The notes under the pieces are model-generated. The model worked only from the letters and a program-made list of their open reading frames with translations. It made no database searches and was not told the origin of the DNA. This document shows, in pieces, positions 33,253 through 42,641 of a stretch of DNA of 64,000 nt. This DNA is from Dorea sp. D27. Its GTDB lineage: Bacteria; Bacillota; Clostridia; Lachnospirales; Lachnospiraceae. The first letter of the stretch is position 1; each line of letters opens with the position of its first letter. The stretch covers positions 773,952 to 837,951 of the forward strand of contig NZ_KQ236744.1 in the NCBI RefSeq assembly GCF_001185345.1, given 5' to 3'. The position numbers and the translations under genes were made by a program.

Positions 33253-34257
33253 ATGATTACAACTAAGACACCATTCCGAATGTCATTTTTCGGCGGGGGT
33301 ACAGACTTTCCGGAATTCTACCGAGAACATGGCGGTGCGGTGCTTTCCACGAGTTTCAACAAATATTGCTACGTCAATGTCAGGCATCTTCCCAGATTCT
33401 TCGAGTATACGTCAGAATTAGTATATTCAAAAATTGAAAGGGTAACTGATAATTCCCAGATTGAACATCCGGCAATACGGGAGGCTATGAAATATCTGGA
33501 GATGTATGAACTGCGCCTGACTTATGAAGGCGATCTGCCCGCGCGCTCGGGACTGGGGACGAGCAGTTCCTTTTCAGTAGGGATGCTGAATGCCTTTTAT
33601 GCTCTGAAAGGAAAAAGAGTATCTAAAAGAACGTTAGCTGATGACGCGATTTATCTGGAAAGGACACTGTGTGGCGAGGCCGGGGGCATCCAGGATCAGA
33701 TTGCAGCATCGTTTGGCGGATTTAACCGGATTGACTTTGGGGCGGACGACTATAAAGTGAGTCCTGTTATTTTGCAGCTGGATCGGAAAAAAGAGCTGAA
33801 CCGCAGGCTGATGTTGTTCTTTACCGGCTTTTCAAGGTTTTCTTCTGATATTCAAAATGAGGCCCGGCTATCTATCAAGAAAAACGAGAGCCAGCTGTTG
33901 GAGATGCTGAAATTGGTAGATGCAGCGGAAGAAGTGCTGACAACGAAATCAGATCTGGCGGAGTTTGGCAGGCTGCTTGATTATACTTGGAAGTTAAAAA
34001 GGAATATAACGAAAAAAGTATCTACAGATGCTATTGACTTATGCTATGAAAAAGCAAAATCAGCCGGCGCGGTGGGCGGAAAGCTGCTAGGAGCAGGCGG
34101 TGGCGGTTTCTTGCTTTTTTATGTGGAGCCAGAATATCAGGACAAGGTCAGACAGATTCTGAAGGATTTTCTTTATATTCCATTTGAGTTTGAAGAAGAT
34201 GGAACGCGGGTAATCTATTACGCACCGGAAAGCTTTGATCTGGAGGGTGCCAGGTAA
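33253..34257 (+). CDS. hddA: D-glycero-D-manno-heptose 7-phosphate kinase-like GHMP kinase
   Basis: 334 residues. The ATP-binding GHMP motif LPARSGLGTSSSFSVGMLNAF and the C-terminal GGKLLGAGGGGFLLFYV are clear, and the start ITTKTPFRMSFFGGGTDFPEFYREHGG is that of HddA/FkbP-type kinases. It phosphorylates C1 of D-glycero-D-manno-heptose 7-phosphate. Followed by a fused HddC-GmhB and GmhA, which makes the heptose assignment strong. Confidence 0.85.
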   Translation: MITTKTPFRMSFFGGGTDFPEFYREHGGAVLSTSFNKYCYVNVRHLPRFFEYTSELVYSKIERVTDNSQIEHPAIREAMKYLEMYELRLTYEGDLPARSGLGTSSSFSVGMLNAFYALKGKRVSKRTLADDAIYLERTLCGEAGGIQDQIAASFGGFNRIDFGADDYKVSPVILQLDRKKELNRRLMLFFTGFSRFSSDIQNEARLSIKKNESQLLEMLKLVDAAEEVLTTKSDLAEFGRLLDYTWKLKRNITKKVSTDAIDLCYEKAKSAGAVGGKLLGAGGGGFLLFYVEPEYQDKVRQILKDFLYIPFEFEEDGTRVIYYAPESFDLEGAR

Positions 34258-34280
34258 TATCAGGGAAGAGAGGACAAGAG

Positions 34281-35528
34281 ATGAAAACCGTTATTATGGC
34301 AGGCGGAATGGGGACGAGGATAGCGGCCGTGAATGCATTGGTTCCGAAGCCAATGATAACTATATTGGGAAAACCTATATTAGAATATCAGATTGAGTGT
34401 CTGCAAAAGCAGGGCTATACAGATATCATTATTGTCATAGGATATAAAGGAGAGCAGATACAGGCATATTTTAGAGATGGTGCAGATTTTGGCGTGCGGA
34501 TCGAGTACATCGTTGAACGGACACCGCTGGGAACAGCCGGAGCTTTGTTCTTATTGAAAGATAGAATGGAAGAAGAGTTTCTGCTCATAAATGGAGACAT
34601 AATATTTGATATCGATATTGGCGGGTTTAGAGAGCATCATAAGAAAAAGGGAGGGAAAGCTACTATTTTTATCCATCCTAACGACCACCCTTTTGACAGT
34701 GCAATCATCAAAGTGGATACAGACGGGCGGGTATCCCAATGGCTCAGCAAAGAAGATGAGCGGAAATGGTATAAAAACAGAGTGAATGCCGGATTACATA
34801 TCTTATCCCCGCACATATTAGATGAGATGGCAGAGCTCAAAAAGATGGATATGGACAGAGATGTATTGAAACAACTGATTCCTCAGGGAATGCTATATGC
34901 CTATGACAGCCCCGAGTATGTAAAAGATATGGGGACTCCGGACCGGCTGGCCGAAGTGGAAATGGATATCTTGTCAGGAAAAGTAAAGGGAAAAAATCTG
35001 CAAGAAAAACAAAGAGCCATATTTCTGGACAGGGACGGTACGATTAACGAATATGCCGGTTTTTTAAAACATATAGGCGATTTTATATTAATATCAGGGG
35101 TAGAAGAAGCAATACGGAAAATCAACAAGTCGGGCTATCTGGCGATAGTGGTTACGAACCAGCCTGTGATTGCCAGAGGGGAAACTACCATTGAAGAATT
35201 GGATGAAATCCATAATAAGATGGAGACGCTGCTGGGAAGAGGGGGCGCTTACATAGATGCTCTTTATTACTGTCCGCATCATCCGGATAAAGGCTATGAA
35301 GGGGAAAGAGAAGAATATAAAGTAAAGTGCGAGTGCAGAAAACCGGCCCCCGGGTTATTGCTGCGTGCCGCACTTGACTATAACATCGACCTGGGCAGTT
35401 CTTGGATGATTGGTGACAGTGAAGCAGATATAGAAGCGGGGAAAGCGGCAGGATGTAAAACGGCAAAAATAGGAAGAGATGAGAAATATACGGATTTACT
35501 CAGCTGCATTCAGCAGATTCTGCCATGA
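34281..35528 (+). CDS. Fused heptose-1-phosphate guanylyltransferase (HddC) and heptose bisphosphate phosphatase (GmhB)
   Basis: 415 residues, two enzymes in one chain. Residues 1-230 are a sugar-nucleotidyltransferase (MAGGMGTRIAAVNALVPKPMITILGKPILEY, LINGDIIFDID). Residues about 248-415 are a HAD phosphatase (AIFLDRDGTINEYAGFL, TNQPVIARGE, MIGDSEADIEAG) with the CxH...CxCRKPAPG zinc-binding residues typical of GmhB. In the GDP-heptose route the phosphatase removes the 7-phosphate and the transferase makes GDP-D-glycero-alpha-D-manno-heptose, so the fusion joins consecutive steps. Confidence 0.85.
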   Translation: MKTVIMAGGMGTRIAAVNALVPKPMITILGKPILEYQIECLQKQGYTDIIIVIGYKGEQIQAYFRDGADFGVRIEYIVERTPLGTAGALFLLKDRMEEEFLLINGDIIFDIDIGGFREHHKKKGGKATIFIHPNDHPFDSAIIKVDTDGRVSQWLSKEDERKWYKNRVNAGLHILSPHILDEMAELKKMDMDRDVLKQLIPQGMLYAYDSPEYVKDMGTPDRLAEVEMDILSGKVKGKNLQEKQRAIFLDRDGTINEYAGFLKHIGDFILISGVEEAIRKINKSGYLAIVVTNQPVIARGETTIEELDEIHNKMETLLGRGGAYIDALYYCPHHPDKGYEGEREEYKVKCECRKPAPGLLLRAALDYNIDLGSSWMIGDSEADIEAGKAAGCKTAKIGRDEKYTDLLSCIQQILP

Positions 35529-35541
35529 AAGAGGAAAGAGC

Positions 35542-36183
35542 ATGAATGAAAAACAGCAACAGCGGATGGATTTTTTAATTGAACGTTATCCTAAGCTGCA
35601 AATTGTCGGACAGGAAATAGAAAAGGCATTTAATCTACTGAAGAACTGCTATATTAACAGAGGCAAGATACTCGTAGGAGGCAATGGTGGCAGCGCTGCA
35701 GATGCAGAACATATTGTGGGGGAACTGATGAAGGGGTTCCAGTCCAGGAGAGCGCTTGCCTTGGATATGCGCGAACGGCTATGCGATATTGATAATGATC
35801 TGGGCTGCACGCTTGCAGACAGTCTGCAGGAAGCGCTGCCGGCAATTGCGCTGGGGAACCATCTGTCACTGTGCAGTGCGTTCGCAAACGACGTGGACGG
35901 AAACCAGGTGTATGCGCAGCAAGTATGGGGATATGGACGGAAAGAAGATGTATTGTGGGGAATATCGACATCTGGAAATGCGGTAAATATAAAATATGCG
36001 GTCATTGCCGCAAAAGCAAAAGGGATGAAAGTGATAGGACTGACTGGAAAAGATGGCGGATATTTGGGCAGCGCTGCGGATGTGGCGATTAAAGTCCCAG
36101 AGATTGAAACGTATCTTGTGCAGGAGCTTCATCTGCCTGTCTATCACAATTTGTGTCTGATGCTGGAAGATGAGTTTTTTTGA
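35542..36183 (+). CDS. gmhA: Sedoheptulose 7-phosphate isomerase
   Basis: 213 residues from ATG 35542, with GAGGAAAG upstream; the frame from 35479 overlaps the preceding gene without a ribosome site. SIS-domain protein: ILVGGNGGSAADAEHIVGELMKGF, the GmhA signature, and ISTSGNAVNIKYAVIAAKAKGMKVIGLTGKDGG. Converts sedoheptulose 7-phosphate to D-glycero-D-manno-heptose 7-phosphate, the first step of the heptose branch. Confidence 0.9.
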   Translation: MNEKQQQRMDFLIERYPKLQIVGQEIEKAFNLLKNCYINRGKILVGGNGGSAADAEHIVGELMKGFQSRRALALDMRERLCDIDNDLGCTLADSLQEALPAIALGNHLSLCSAFANDVDGNQVYAQQVWGYGRKEDVLWGISTSGNAVNIKYAVIAAKAKGMKVIGLTGKDGGYLGSAADVAIKVPEIETYLVQELHLPVYHNLCLMLEDEFF

Positions 36184-36197
36184 GAGGAGAATTTGAA

Positions 36198-37178
36198 ATG
36201 GCGGTTTTGATTACTGGAGCAGGTGGAATGGTCGGCTCACACATGGCGGAGATGATGACCAGGGAAGGGATAGAAGTAATAGGAACTTATTATAAACCAA
36301 CCGTGGATATGTGTGAACTCTCTAAAGATATTAAAATGATAGAGTGTGATGTCCGCTATCCGAATAACATTGGGAGAATTATCAAGCGGTATATGCCGGA
36401 CCAGGTCTATCATCTGGCGGCACAGAGCTATCCTACGGTATCCTGGGATAAGCCATATGAGACGATGGATATTAATATTGGCGGTACGATAGCGGTATTT
36501 GAGACTATAAAAGAGATTCGGGAAAGGTATCCTCAATACGATCCCGTAGTCGTAGTAGCATGTTCCAGCGCAGAGTATGGACAGACGCTGGAGGAGATGG
36601 CTGATGGAAAAGTAGAAGAAAATGCACAGTTGAAGCCACTGCATCCATACGGAGTGAGCAAGGTGGGACAAGATCTGCTCGCCTATCAGTATTTTGTGAA
36701 CGATGGCATCAGAACAATCAGAGCAAGAATTTTTAATACTACGGGAACGAGAAAAAGAAATGATGTCACATCAGATTTTACGAAGAGGGCGATAGAACAG
36801 CTGTATGAAAACAAAGAAAATCCGGTTTTATCGGTAGGCAATATCGGCACAGAACGGGCAATTATGGATGTAAAAGATTTGATTGCGGCGCTGAGAGCTC
36901 TGGCAGAAAAAGGAAAGGCCGGGGATGTATATAATATCTCGTCGGAGAAGGTGTATAAAATCAGTGACATTATTCGGATGATTGAGAAGGAACTGAAGAT
37001 AAAGTTCCAACTTCATGTGGATAAAAAATTGCTGCGGCCGACAGATGAAAGAATTATCGTGGGAGATGTTGAGAAACTCAAGCGGGAAACAGGCTGGGAG
37101 CAGCAGGTGGGGCTTGAGCAGACTGTAAAAGAAATGCTGGAATATTGGAAATGCAAGTATAAAAGACAGGAGGCGTGA
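36198..37178 (+). CDS. GDP-mannose-4,6-dehydratase-like SDR (probable GDP-heptose dehydratase)
   Basis: 326 residues from ATG 36198, eight bases after AGGAG. Rossmann TGAGGMVGSHM, SSAEYGQT and catalytic YGVSK, and the GDP-sugar binding region IRARIFNTTGTRKRNDVTSDFTKRA are those of GDP-mannose 4,6-dehydratase and its GDP-heptose relatives DmhA/WcbK. Directly after the GDP-heptose genes it most likely makes GDP-4-keto-6-deoxy-heptose, a precursor of 6-deoxyheptose. GDP-mannose as substrate is the alternative. No dedicated reductase or epimerase gene is adjacent, which leaves the final sugar open. Confidence 0.75.
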   Translation: MAVLITGAGGMVGSHMAEMMTREGIEVIGTYYKPTVDMCELSKDIKMIECDVRYPNNIGRIIKRYMPDQVYHLAAQSYPTVSWDKPYETMDINIGGTIAVFETIKEIRERYPQYDPVVVVACSSAEYGQTLEEMADGKVEENAQLKPLHPYGVSKVGQDLLAYQYFVNDGIRTIRARIFNTTGTRKRNDVTSDFTKRAIEQLYENKENPVLSVGNIGTERAIMDVKDLIAALRALAEKGKAGDVYNISSEKVYKISDIIRMIEKELKIKFQLHVDKKLLRPTDERIIVGDVEKLKRETGWEQQVGLEQTVKEMLEYWKCKYKRQEA

Positions 37179-37185
37179 AGAGAAA

Positions 37186-38241
37186 TTGAGAATTGCAATC
37201 ATAAGTTTTTCTGACAATGTGGATCACCAGGAGATAATCTATTCCTTATATCGGGAACTCACAGATAAATCTGACATATATACGATCGGCATCCAGAATC
37301 CTAAATATGAATCACAATTCGATAGTCATAATTTTCTTGTTGATGCACCGAAAAGACCGGGAATCTGTAAGGGGACTTTTCGTGTGAGGGAATACTTGAA
37401 AATCTTTCGCATCATAAAGAAATTACATATAGATACCATTTATTTTGAATCGCTGCATGTGTGGAATCTTCCACTCCTTATATTTTTAAGAAAGGTGAAG
37501 AAGTTCCATGTAATACACGATATTATCCCACACGAAGGTGACAGGCAGGCAAAAATATTACGTATATTTAACAGACTGATAGGTATATTCGCTGATTATG
37601 TTGTCGTCCATAACAGGAAATATATTGATTATCTTTCCCATGCATACAAGGTGAAGCGTTCCAACATAAGATTTATTGATATTTACAAAGATTTTGGAGA
37701 ATATATACCTCTTAAGGAAACAGGGAACGTCCTGTTTTTGGGACGAATTAATCTGTATAAGGGTGTTGAGTATATGGAAGAGATTATTAGAGGATGTCCG
37801 CAGATATCATTTACTATTGTTGGAAGAGCTACAGAAGAGGCAGAAAACTATTTGAAGGCAATGGATTCCTATCCTAATCTGAATCTGGTTCTTGATTACG
37901 TTTCCAATGAAGAATATTATTCGTATCTTAAAGATGCAGAAGTAATTATGTTTCCATATAAGACTGCAACCCAGTCTGGTGTTGTGATAGACGCATATAA
38001 GGCATCCAGATATGTCGTCGCTTTTGATGTTGGTGCGATGGGAGAACAGATTGAAGATGGTCGTTCTGGAGATTTGATAGAAAGCGGTAATATTGAAGCG
38101 TTCTGCCATGCATTAAATCATTATTTTGATTTGCCTTTTGAAGAGAGAGAGCAGAAGTCTCTGGCGGCATGGAACTATGGAATGGAAAAGTATTCTGTCC
38201 AGAGAAATGTACGAGAATGGACGAAGCTTATGAATAGTTAG
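37186..38241 (+). CDS. Glycosyltransferase (GT4-like)
   Basis: 351 residues from a TTG start. The C-terminal half has the GT-B nucleotide-sugar region: NVLFLGRINLYKGVEYMEEIIRGCPQISFTIVGRA, then YYSYLKDAEVIMFPYKTATQSGVVIDAY and MGEQIEDGRSGDLIESGN, the E-x7-E-type pattern of GT4 enzymes. Adds one sugar of the repeat unit. Between the dehydratase and an acetyltransferase gene in the capsule operon. Only one obvious glycosyltransferase besides the initiating transferase is present, suggesting a short repeat unit. Confidence 0.8.
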   Translation: MRIAIISFSDNVDHQEIIYSLYRELTDKSDIYTIGIQNPKYESQFDSHNFLVDAPKRPGICKGTFRVREYLKIFRIIKKLHIDTIYFESLHVWNLPLLIFLRKVKKFHVIHDIIPHEGDRQAKILRIFNRLIGIFADYVVVHNRKYIDYLSHAYKVKRSNIRFIDIYKDFGEYIPLKETGNVLFLGRINLYKGVEYMEEIIRGCPQISFTIVGRATEEAENYLKAMDSYPNLNLVLDYVSNEEYYSYLKDAEVIMFPYKTATQSGVVIDAYKASRYVVAFDVGAMGEQIEDGRSGDLIESGNIEAFCHALNHYFDLPFEEREQKSLAAWNYGMEKYSVQRNVREWTKLMNS

Positions 38242-38250
38242 GATATTGTG

Positions 38251-38796
38251 ATGGACAAGTATAAAAGAATATATCATTATATAAAGCTGCTTTTATTAAG
38301 AGACGGGTATAAAAGAGCAGAGTATATTAAAAAAAAGAAAATATTTTATAAGATAGGGCGGCACTGCTACTTCTGGCCTGTACGTTTTGGCACCGAACCA
38401 TGGCTGATTGCCATGGGAGATAACGTTCATGTAGCGACGGGAGTCTCTTTTGTCAATCATGATATCACGTCTTTTATGTTCGGATGGCAGGATCATAAGG
38501 AATATACGGTAAGAGTCGGCAGCATAGAGATAGGAAACAATGTCTTTATTGGCTGTAATTCGACCATACTGTATGACACGGTAATAGAAGATAATGTAAT
38601 AATCGCAGCAGGCAGTCTGGTTACGGGGAATATACCTGGCGGTTCCGTAGTCGGCGGGGTACCGGCCAAGGTTATCGGAGACTATGACAGCTATAGAGAA
38701 AAGATTGTTAACTATACAGACTGTGTTCCGTGGAGCGGTGATGAGAAGAACCAAAGGCTGCAGGAAGAGTGGTTTTGGAATAAGTATCGAGGTTAA
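38251..38796 (+). CDS. Hexapeptide-repeat O-acetyltransferase
   Basis: 181 residues from ATG 38251 (GTG 38248 is an alternative). Left-handed beta-helix acyltransferase of the maltose/virginiamycin-acetyltransferase-like group: VSFVNHDITSFMFG, IEIGNNVFIGCNSTILYDTVIEDNVIIAAGSLVTGNIPGGSVVGGVPAKVIG. The NHD supplies the catalytic His. Probably acetylates a capsule sugar. Confidence 0.85.
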   Translation: MDKYKRIYHYIKLLLLRDGYKRAEYIKKKKIFYKIGRHCYFWPVRFGTEPWLIAMGDNVHVATGVSFVNHDITSFMFGWQDHKEYTVRVGSIEIGNNVFIGCNSTILYDTVIEDNVIIAAGSLVTGNIPGGSVVGGVPAKVIGDYDSYREKIVNYTDCVPWSGDEKNQRLQEEWFWNKYRG

Positions 38797-38799
38797 GAG

Positions 38800-39873
38800 A
38801 TGACGGTATATTTAGTGAGCTTTGTTGTGATTTCACTTCTGGCAATAAACGGGTGCAACCGAAGACAGTATAAGATAGCAGGACTTGATATATCCTTTTG
38901 GCTGGCGATACTATTGCTTGCCTTAATTGCTGTATTGAGAGAAATAACAGTAGGAGCCGACACGAAAAACTATTATACGTATTATGAAGATATAGCACAG
39001 ATACATACGTGGCAGAATCTGAGCTATTATGCAGACAGATACCTGATTGAAACAGGCTATATGATATATAACAAACTGCTTGGATTTTTCTTTGAGTCAG
39101 GGCAGACGATTACGATATGTAACAGTATTTTATTATTTGCCGCATTGGCAATAATGGTTAAGAAATATTCTGTAAGACCTGTTCTCAGTCTTTTTCTGTA
39201 CATTTCCCTCGGGATTTATCAGACGGCTCTGAATATGATGCCCAGCAGTATCGCATGTCTGATCGTGTTAGGCAGTTACTGCTTTATAATGGAAAGAAAG
39301 CTGTGGAAGTATGTTGCAATGATTGTATTGGCCATGCAGATGCATCAAAGCGTATTTATATTTGCTATCCTTTATTTCCTTCCAAAGATAAAACTGACCA
39401 GATTCCGGGCAGCCGCGTTATTTGGTGCAGGTGGTATTGTACTTTTGCTCTATGACAGGCTGCTTCCGGTCATAAGCCTGTTTGTGCCGGAAGTTTACCG
39501 GAGATATCTTGCGACATCACAGATTACAAACGGAGTCGTGTTTATTTTCCATATACTAATATTTGTATTTATACTGACCGTAACGGATTTCAAAAAGACA
39601 GACGGGACTTTTAATTTATATTTATGGACCTTTATTCTGGAGTTGGAGTTTTATTGGCTGTCTTTCCGGCTGGAGATTTTTTCGAGAGTGTCGTTTTTGT
39701 TTAGTCCGGTGCTTATTCTGCTCATACCGTATGTGACAGAAAACATGAGATTTATTAAAAATAAGAAGCTGATGAACGGAATATTTTACTCACTCATCGG
39801 GGTTCAGTATGTTCTGAGATTATGTATAAATAATATAGGGAATACGATGCCATATCTGTTCTTTTGGCAATAG
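38800..39873 (+). CDS. EpsG/Wzy-type polysaccharide polymerase
   Basis: 357 residues, about ten to twelve helices. The N-terminal layout (GADTKNYYTYYED after helix 2, then a long loop) and the segment FESGQTITICNSILLFAALAI are typical of EpsG-family polymerases. It should join lipid-linked repeat units after the flippase has moved them across the membrane. Starts three bp after the acetyltransferase stop. Confidence 0.8.
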   Translation: MTVYLVSFVVISLLAINGCNRRQYKIAGLDISFWLAILLLALIAVLREITVGADTKNYYTYYEDIAQIHTWQNLSYYADRYLIETGYMIYNKLLGFFFESGQTITICNSILLFAALAIMVKKYSVRPVLSLFLYISLGIYQTALNMMPSSIACLIVLGSYCFIMERKLWKYVAMIVLAMQMHQSVFIFAILYFLPKIKLTRFRAAALFGAGGIVLLLYDRLLPVISLFVPEVYRRYLATSQITNGVVFIFHILIFVFILTVTDFKKTDGTFNLYLWTFILELEFYWLSFRLEIFSRVSFLFSPVLILLIPYVTENMRFIKNKKLMNGIFYSLIGVQYVLRLCINNIGNTMPYLFFWQ

Positions 39874-39892
39874 GGATAAAAGAGGAATTACG

Positions 39893-41065
39893 ATGGAAAA
39901 ATGTGGAGTGATAACGTTATATCATAAAAACTATAATTATGGGGGAATACTGCAGGCCTATGCCATGGTTAAAGTAATGGAAAGGCAGGGATATGATGCT
40001 GAAGTAATTGATTATTGCCAAAACTACAAAAATTTAGTTATCCACAAGATGAAAAAATTGCAGATGTCAGAAATTATCAGCATATTAAAGAGAAAAGCAG
40101 GCTTAAAAATGGTTCATTTTACTACCCCCCGCATTAAGGCCGGGATGAGGAACAGAGTTGTAAACTTCGAAAAATTTATGGAGAAGATACCCCACAGTGC
40201 CTCATATGATGAAAGCAGCATCAAAGATTGCAAAGATAAATACAACATTATAGTTGCAGGAAGTGACCAGATCTGGAATCCCGGATTATGGAATGACATC
40301 TACTTTTTGAAGTTTGCAGGAGAAAAAACAAAGAAAATATCTTACGCTGCATCTATGGGGGTAGAATTACTGACGGACAGGGAGTCGGAATATCTGCGGT
40401 ATGCGGTTGAAGATTTGGATGCGGTATCGGTTAGAGAGTATGAAGCAAAAAAGATTATAGAACAAAAGTGCGGCAGACGGTGCGAGGTGTCTCTTGACCC
40501 GACGCTGCTGTTAAGCGGGGATGAGTGGAGAACGGTTGGAAGTGGATTACATGAAACGTATGGGAGGTATGCCTTTGTATATCTTGTAGGTGTGGATAAG
40601 AGGCAGAGAAAAGCAATCAGAGAGTACTGTGATAAAGAGGGAATAAAGATTCTGTCCATTCCCCATGCACAGGGTCATTACAAGAAAGAAGATGAAGACT
40701 TTGCACATATCAAGATATATGAGGCAGGCCCTCAGGAATGGTTATCTCTGATCGATAATGCCCACATCGTTTTTACAGACAGCTTTCACGGATTATGCTT
40801 CTCTCTTCTTTTCCACAAAAGGTTCGTTGTTCTTGACAGGACCGACACATCAGGGAAAAAGACAGTCAATAATAACCGCCAGAAAGGTCTTTTGAAAAAA
40901 ATAGGACTTTCAGAGCGCAAGACAGACGCAAATGTAGAAAACTTCCGGCAAGTGTTCAGAAGAGAGATTGACTGGAGATATATTGATGAACAGTTAAAAG
41001 TACAACGAGAACATTCATTGCAGTATCTGAGTGAGAATAGCAAAGGAAGTACAATTGAAGATTAA
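39893..41065 (+). CDS. Polysaccharide pyruvyl transferase family protein
   Basis: 390 residues. The N-terminus CGVITLYHKNYNYGGILQAYAM, the segment IIVAGSDQIWNPGLWNDIYFLKFA and SYAASMGVE, VSVREYEA, VSLDPTLLL, and the C-terminal HIVFTDSFHGLCFSLLFHKRFVVL are the pyruvyltransferase (CsaB/PssM-like) family pattern. Transfers pyruvate from phosphoenolpyruvate as a ketal onto a sugar of the capsule, adding negative charge. Its 3' end overlaps the flippase gene. Confidence 0.85.
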   Translation: MEKCGVITLYHKNYNYGGILQAYAMVKVMERQGYDAEVIDYCQNYKNLVIHKMKKLQMSEIISILKRKAGLKMVHFTTPRIKAGMRNRVVNFEKFMEKIPHSASYDESSIKDCKDKYNIIVAGSDQIWNPGLWNDIYFLKFAGEKTKKISYAASMGVELLTDRESEYLRYAVEDLDAVSVREYEAKKIIEQKCGRRCEVSLDPTLLLSGDEWRTVGSGLHETYGRYAFVYLVGVDKRQRKAIREYCDKEGIKILSIPHAQGHYKKEDEDFAHIKIYEAGPQEWLSLIDNAHIVFTDSFHGLCFSLLFHKRFVVLDRTDTSGKKTVNNNRQKGLLKKIGLSERKTDANVENFRQVFRREIDWRYIDEQLKVQREHSLQYLSENSKGSTIED

Positions 41066-42461
41066 ATATAATAAATTTTTAACCAATCTTTCATATAGTG
41101 TCGGGGCAAATATCATATCTGTTATACTTGGGATGGCGGCAATGCTGATTATTCCAAAGTTCATAGGTGTAGATGCCTATGGGTATTACCAATTATACAT
41201 TTTTTATGTCACTTACAGTTCCATTGCCGCATTAGGTTGGCCGGAAGGAACATATCTGGACATCGGAGGAATGGCTTATCATGATATTGATAAACAGAGT
41301 CTATCAGCCCAATACCGTCTGCTTTCGGCGTTCATAGCAATCGTTTTTTCAGTATTATTTGTAATAGTCCTTATATCTCCTTTGACACCGGAGAAAAAAA
41401 TAGTCTTTTCATTCTCTTGCTTTGCAGGTGCTGTCGTTAATATCTGGAGATATCTTCAGTTTATTATCCAGGCGACAAACAGGATAAAAGAATACAGCCT
41501 GACAATCGTAATATGGAGAGGGGGTTCGGTCGGTCTCAGTATTATTGCAGTGCTGTGTGGGGTGAAGAGCTATCTTCTGCTCATTATGCTGGATGCGGCT
41601 GGCAGAGTGCTGTCGCTTGTCTATGTCATCTTCTGCTGTAAGGATATTACGTCACGAAAAAGAGTAGATATGAAGCTGGCAGCGGCAGAGGGGAAAAAAG
41701 CAATCCAGAGTGGGTATAAGCTATTATTTGCCACGTTAGCGGGAACGATAATTATAGGTATTACGAGATGGTGTATAGAGAATCACTGGAGTATCACGAC
41801 TTTTGCTGAGGTTACCCTTACTATCAGCATCGCAAATGTATTTCTGCAGTGCATCAATGCAGTTGCCGTCACGCTGTTCCCGGCGCTGCGCAGGGCAGAC
41901 AGGAAGGAGTTGTCAAGGCTGTATCCGATGATCAACAGCGTCGTCGTAATAGGCTTGTTCGGATGTATGATATTCTATTACCCTATGACCAAACTCCTTA
42001 TCTGGTGGCTGCCACAGTATGAAGCCAGCATCGGTTATGCTGCATTTCTGCTTCCGATCTGCGTATATGAGTGTAAGAGCTCTGTTCTCGTATCCACCTA
42101 TCTGAAAACGTTGAGGGAAGAAAAGATTCTATTTAAAATAAACATCGTATCTGTTGCACTGGCATTTGCATTGTCTTTTTTTACCATATATATTTTAGAC
42201 AGTCTGACAGGAGCAATGCTTGCTATATTAGCCGTATTGGCATACAGGTGCTGCGTGGGTGAAATCAAGATATGTAAGATTATGAAGAGGAGCTGCGTGA
42301 AAACTATTGCAGCAGAAACGGTTATGGTGGCCGCTTTTATATTGTGCGGAAGTCTGCTTGAGTGGGCCGGAACCGTGTTATTTGCAGGTATGTTTATACT
42401 CTACTTGTTTATGTTTAAAGGAGATGTTAAGGAAATCAAAAAAATAATTATGCGCAAATAG
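41055..42461 (+). CDS. Wzx-type polysaccharide flippase
   Basis: 468 residues from a TTG at 41055 following AAAGGAAG; GTG 41031 is an alternative, upstream in frame. About twelve to fourteen helices, with the MATE/MOP-type start SVGANIISVILGMAAMLIIPKFIGVDAYGYYQLYIFYVTY. Moves undecaprenyl-linked repeat units outward. Last gene of the capsule operon. Codon use and GC are lower than in the fab operon, as is common in capsule loci. Confidence 0.88.
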   Translation: MKIKYNKFLTNLSYSVGANIISVILGMAAMLIIPKFIGVDAYGYYQLYIFYVTYSSIAALGWPEGTYLDIGGMAYHDIDKQSLSAQYRLLSAFIAIVFSVLFVIVLISPLTPEKKIVFSFSCFAGAVVNIWRYLQFIIQATNRIKEYSLTIVIWRGGSVGLSIIAVLCGVKSYLLLIMLDAAGRVLSLVYVIFCCKDITSRKRVDMKLAAAEGKKAIQSGYKLLFATLAGTIIIGITRWCIENHWSITTFAEVTLTISIANVFLQCINAVAVTLFPALRRADRKELSRLYPMINSVVVIGLFGCMIFYYPMTKLLIWWLPQYEASIGYAAFLLPICVYECKSSVLVSTYLKTLREEKILFKINIVSVALAFALSFFTIYILDSLTGAMLAILAVLAYRCCVGEIKICKIMKRSCVKTIAAETVMVAAFILCGSLLEWAGTVLFAGMFILYLFMFKGDVKEIKKIIMRK

Positions 42462-42490
42462 ACATGGCGGCAATACGGAATGTCTATTTG
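42455..42490 (+). terminator. Hairpin at the end of the capsule operon
   Basis: CAAATAGACAT (42455-42465) pairs with ATGTCTATTTG (42480-42490); it covers the wzx stop codon. No clean T-run, so termination may be weak. Confidence 0.5.
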
Positions 42491-42501
42491 TGTCGTATTA
42501 T

Positions 42502-42559
42502 TTTGATACTCAAACTACTTGACAAATATATTTTTTGGATATATACTTTGAAAGTCAAA
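42502..42559 (+). promoter_or_regulatory. Promoter of the fatty-acid operon with two FabT-like boxes
   Basis: TTGACA (42519-42524), 17-bp spacer, TATACT (42542-42547). Two palindromes of the FabT form TTTGA-N3-TCAAA lie at 42502-42514 (TTTGATACTCAAA), just upstream of -35, and 42547-42559 (TTTGAAAGTCAAA), overlapping the end of the -10 box. Binding there would block polymerase. The MarR-type regulator at 53031 is the expected ligand. Confidence 0.75.
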
Positions 42560-42641
42560 ATAATTGAAACACAAAACAATAAAACCGGAAAGCATCAATC
42601 CAGACGTAACCGTCTGAAATGTATATCAAGAGGATAATCAC

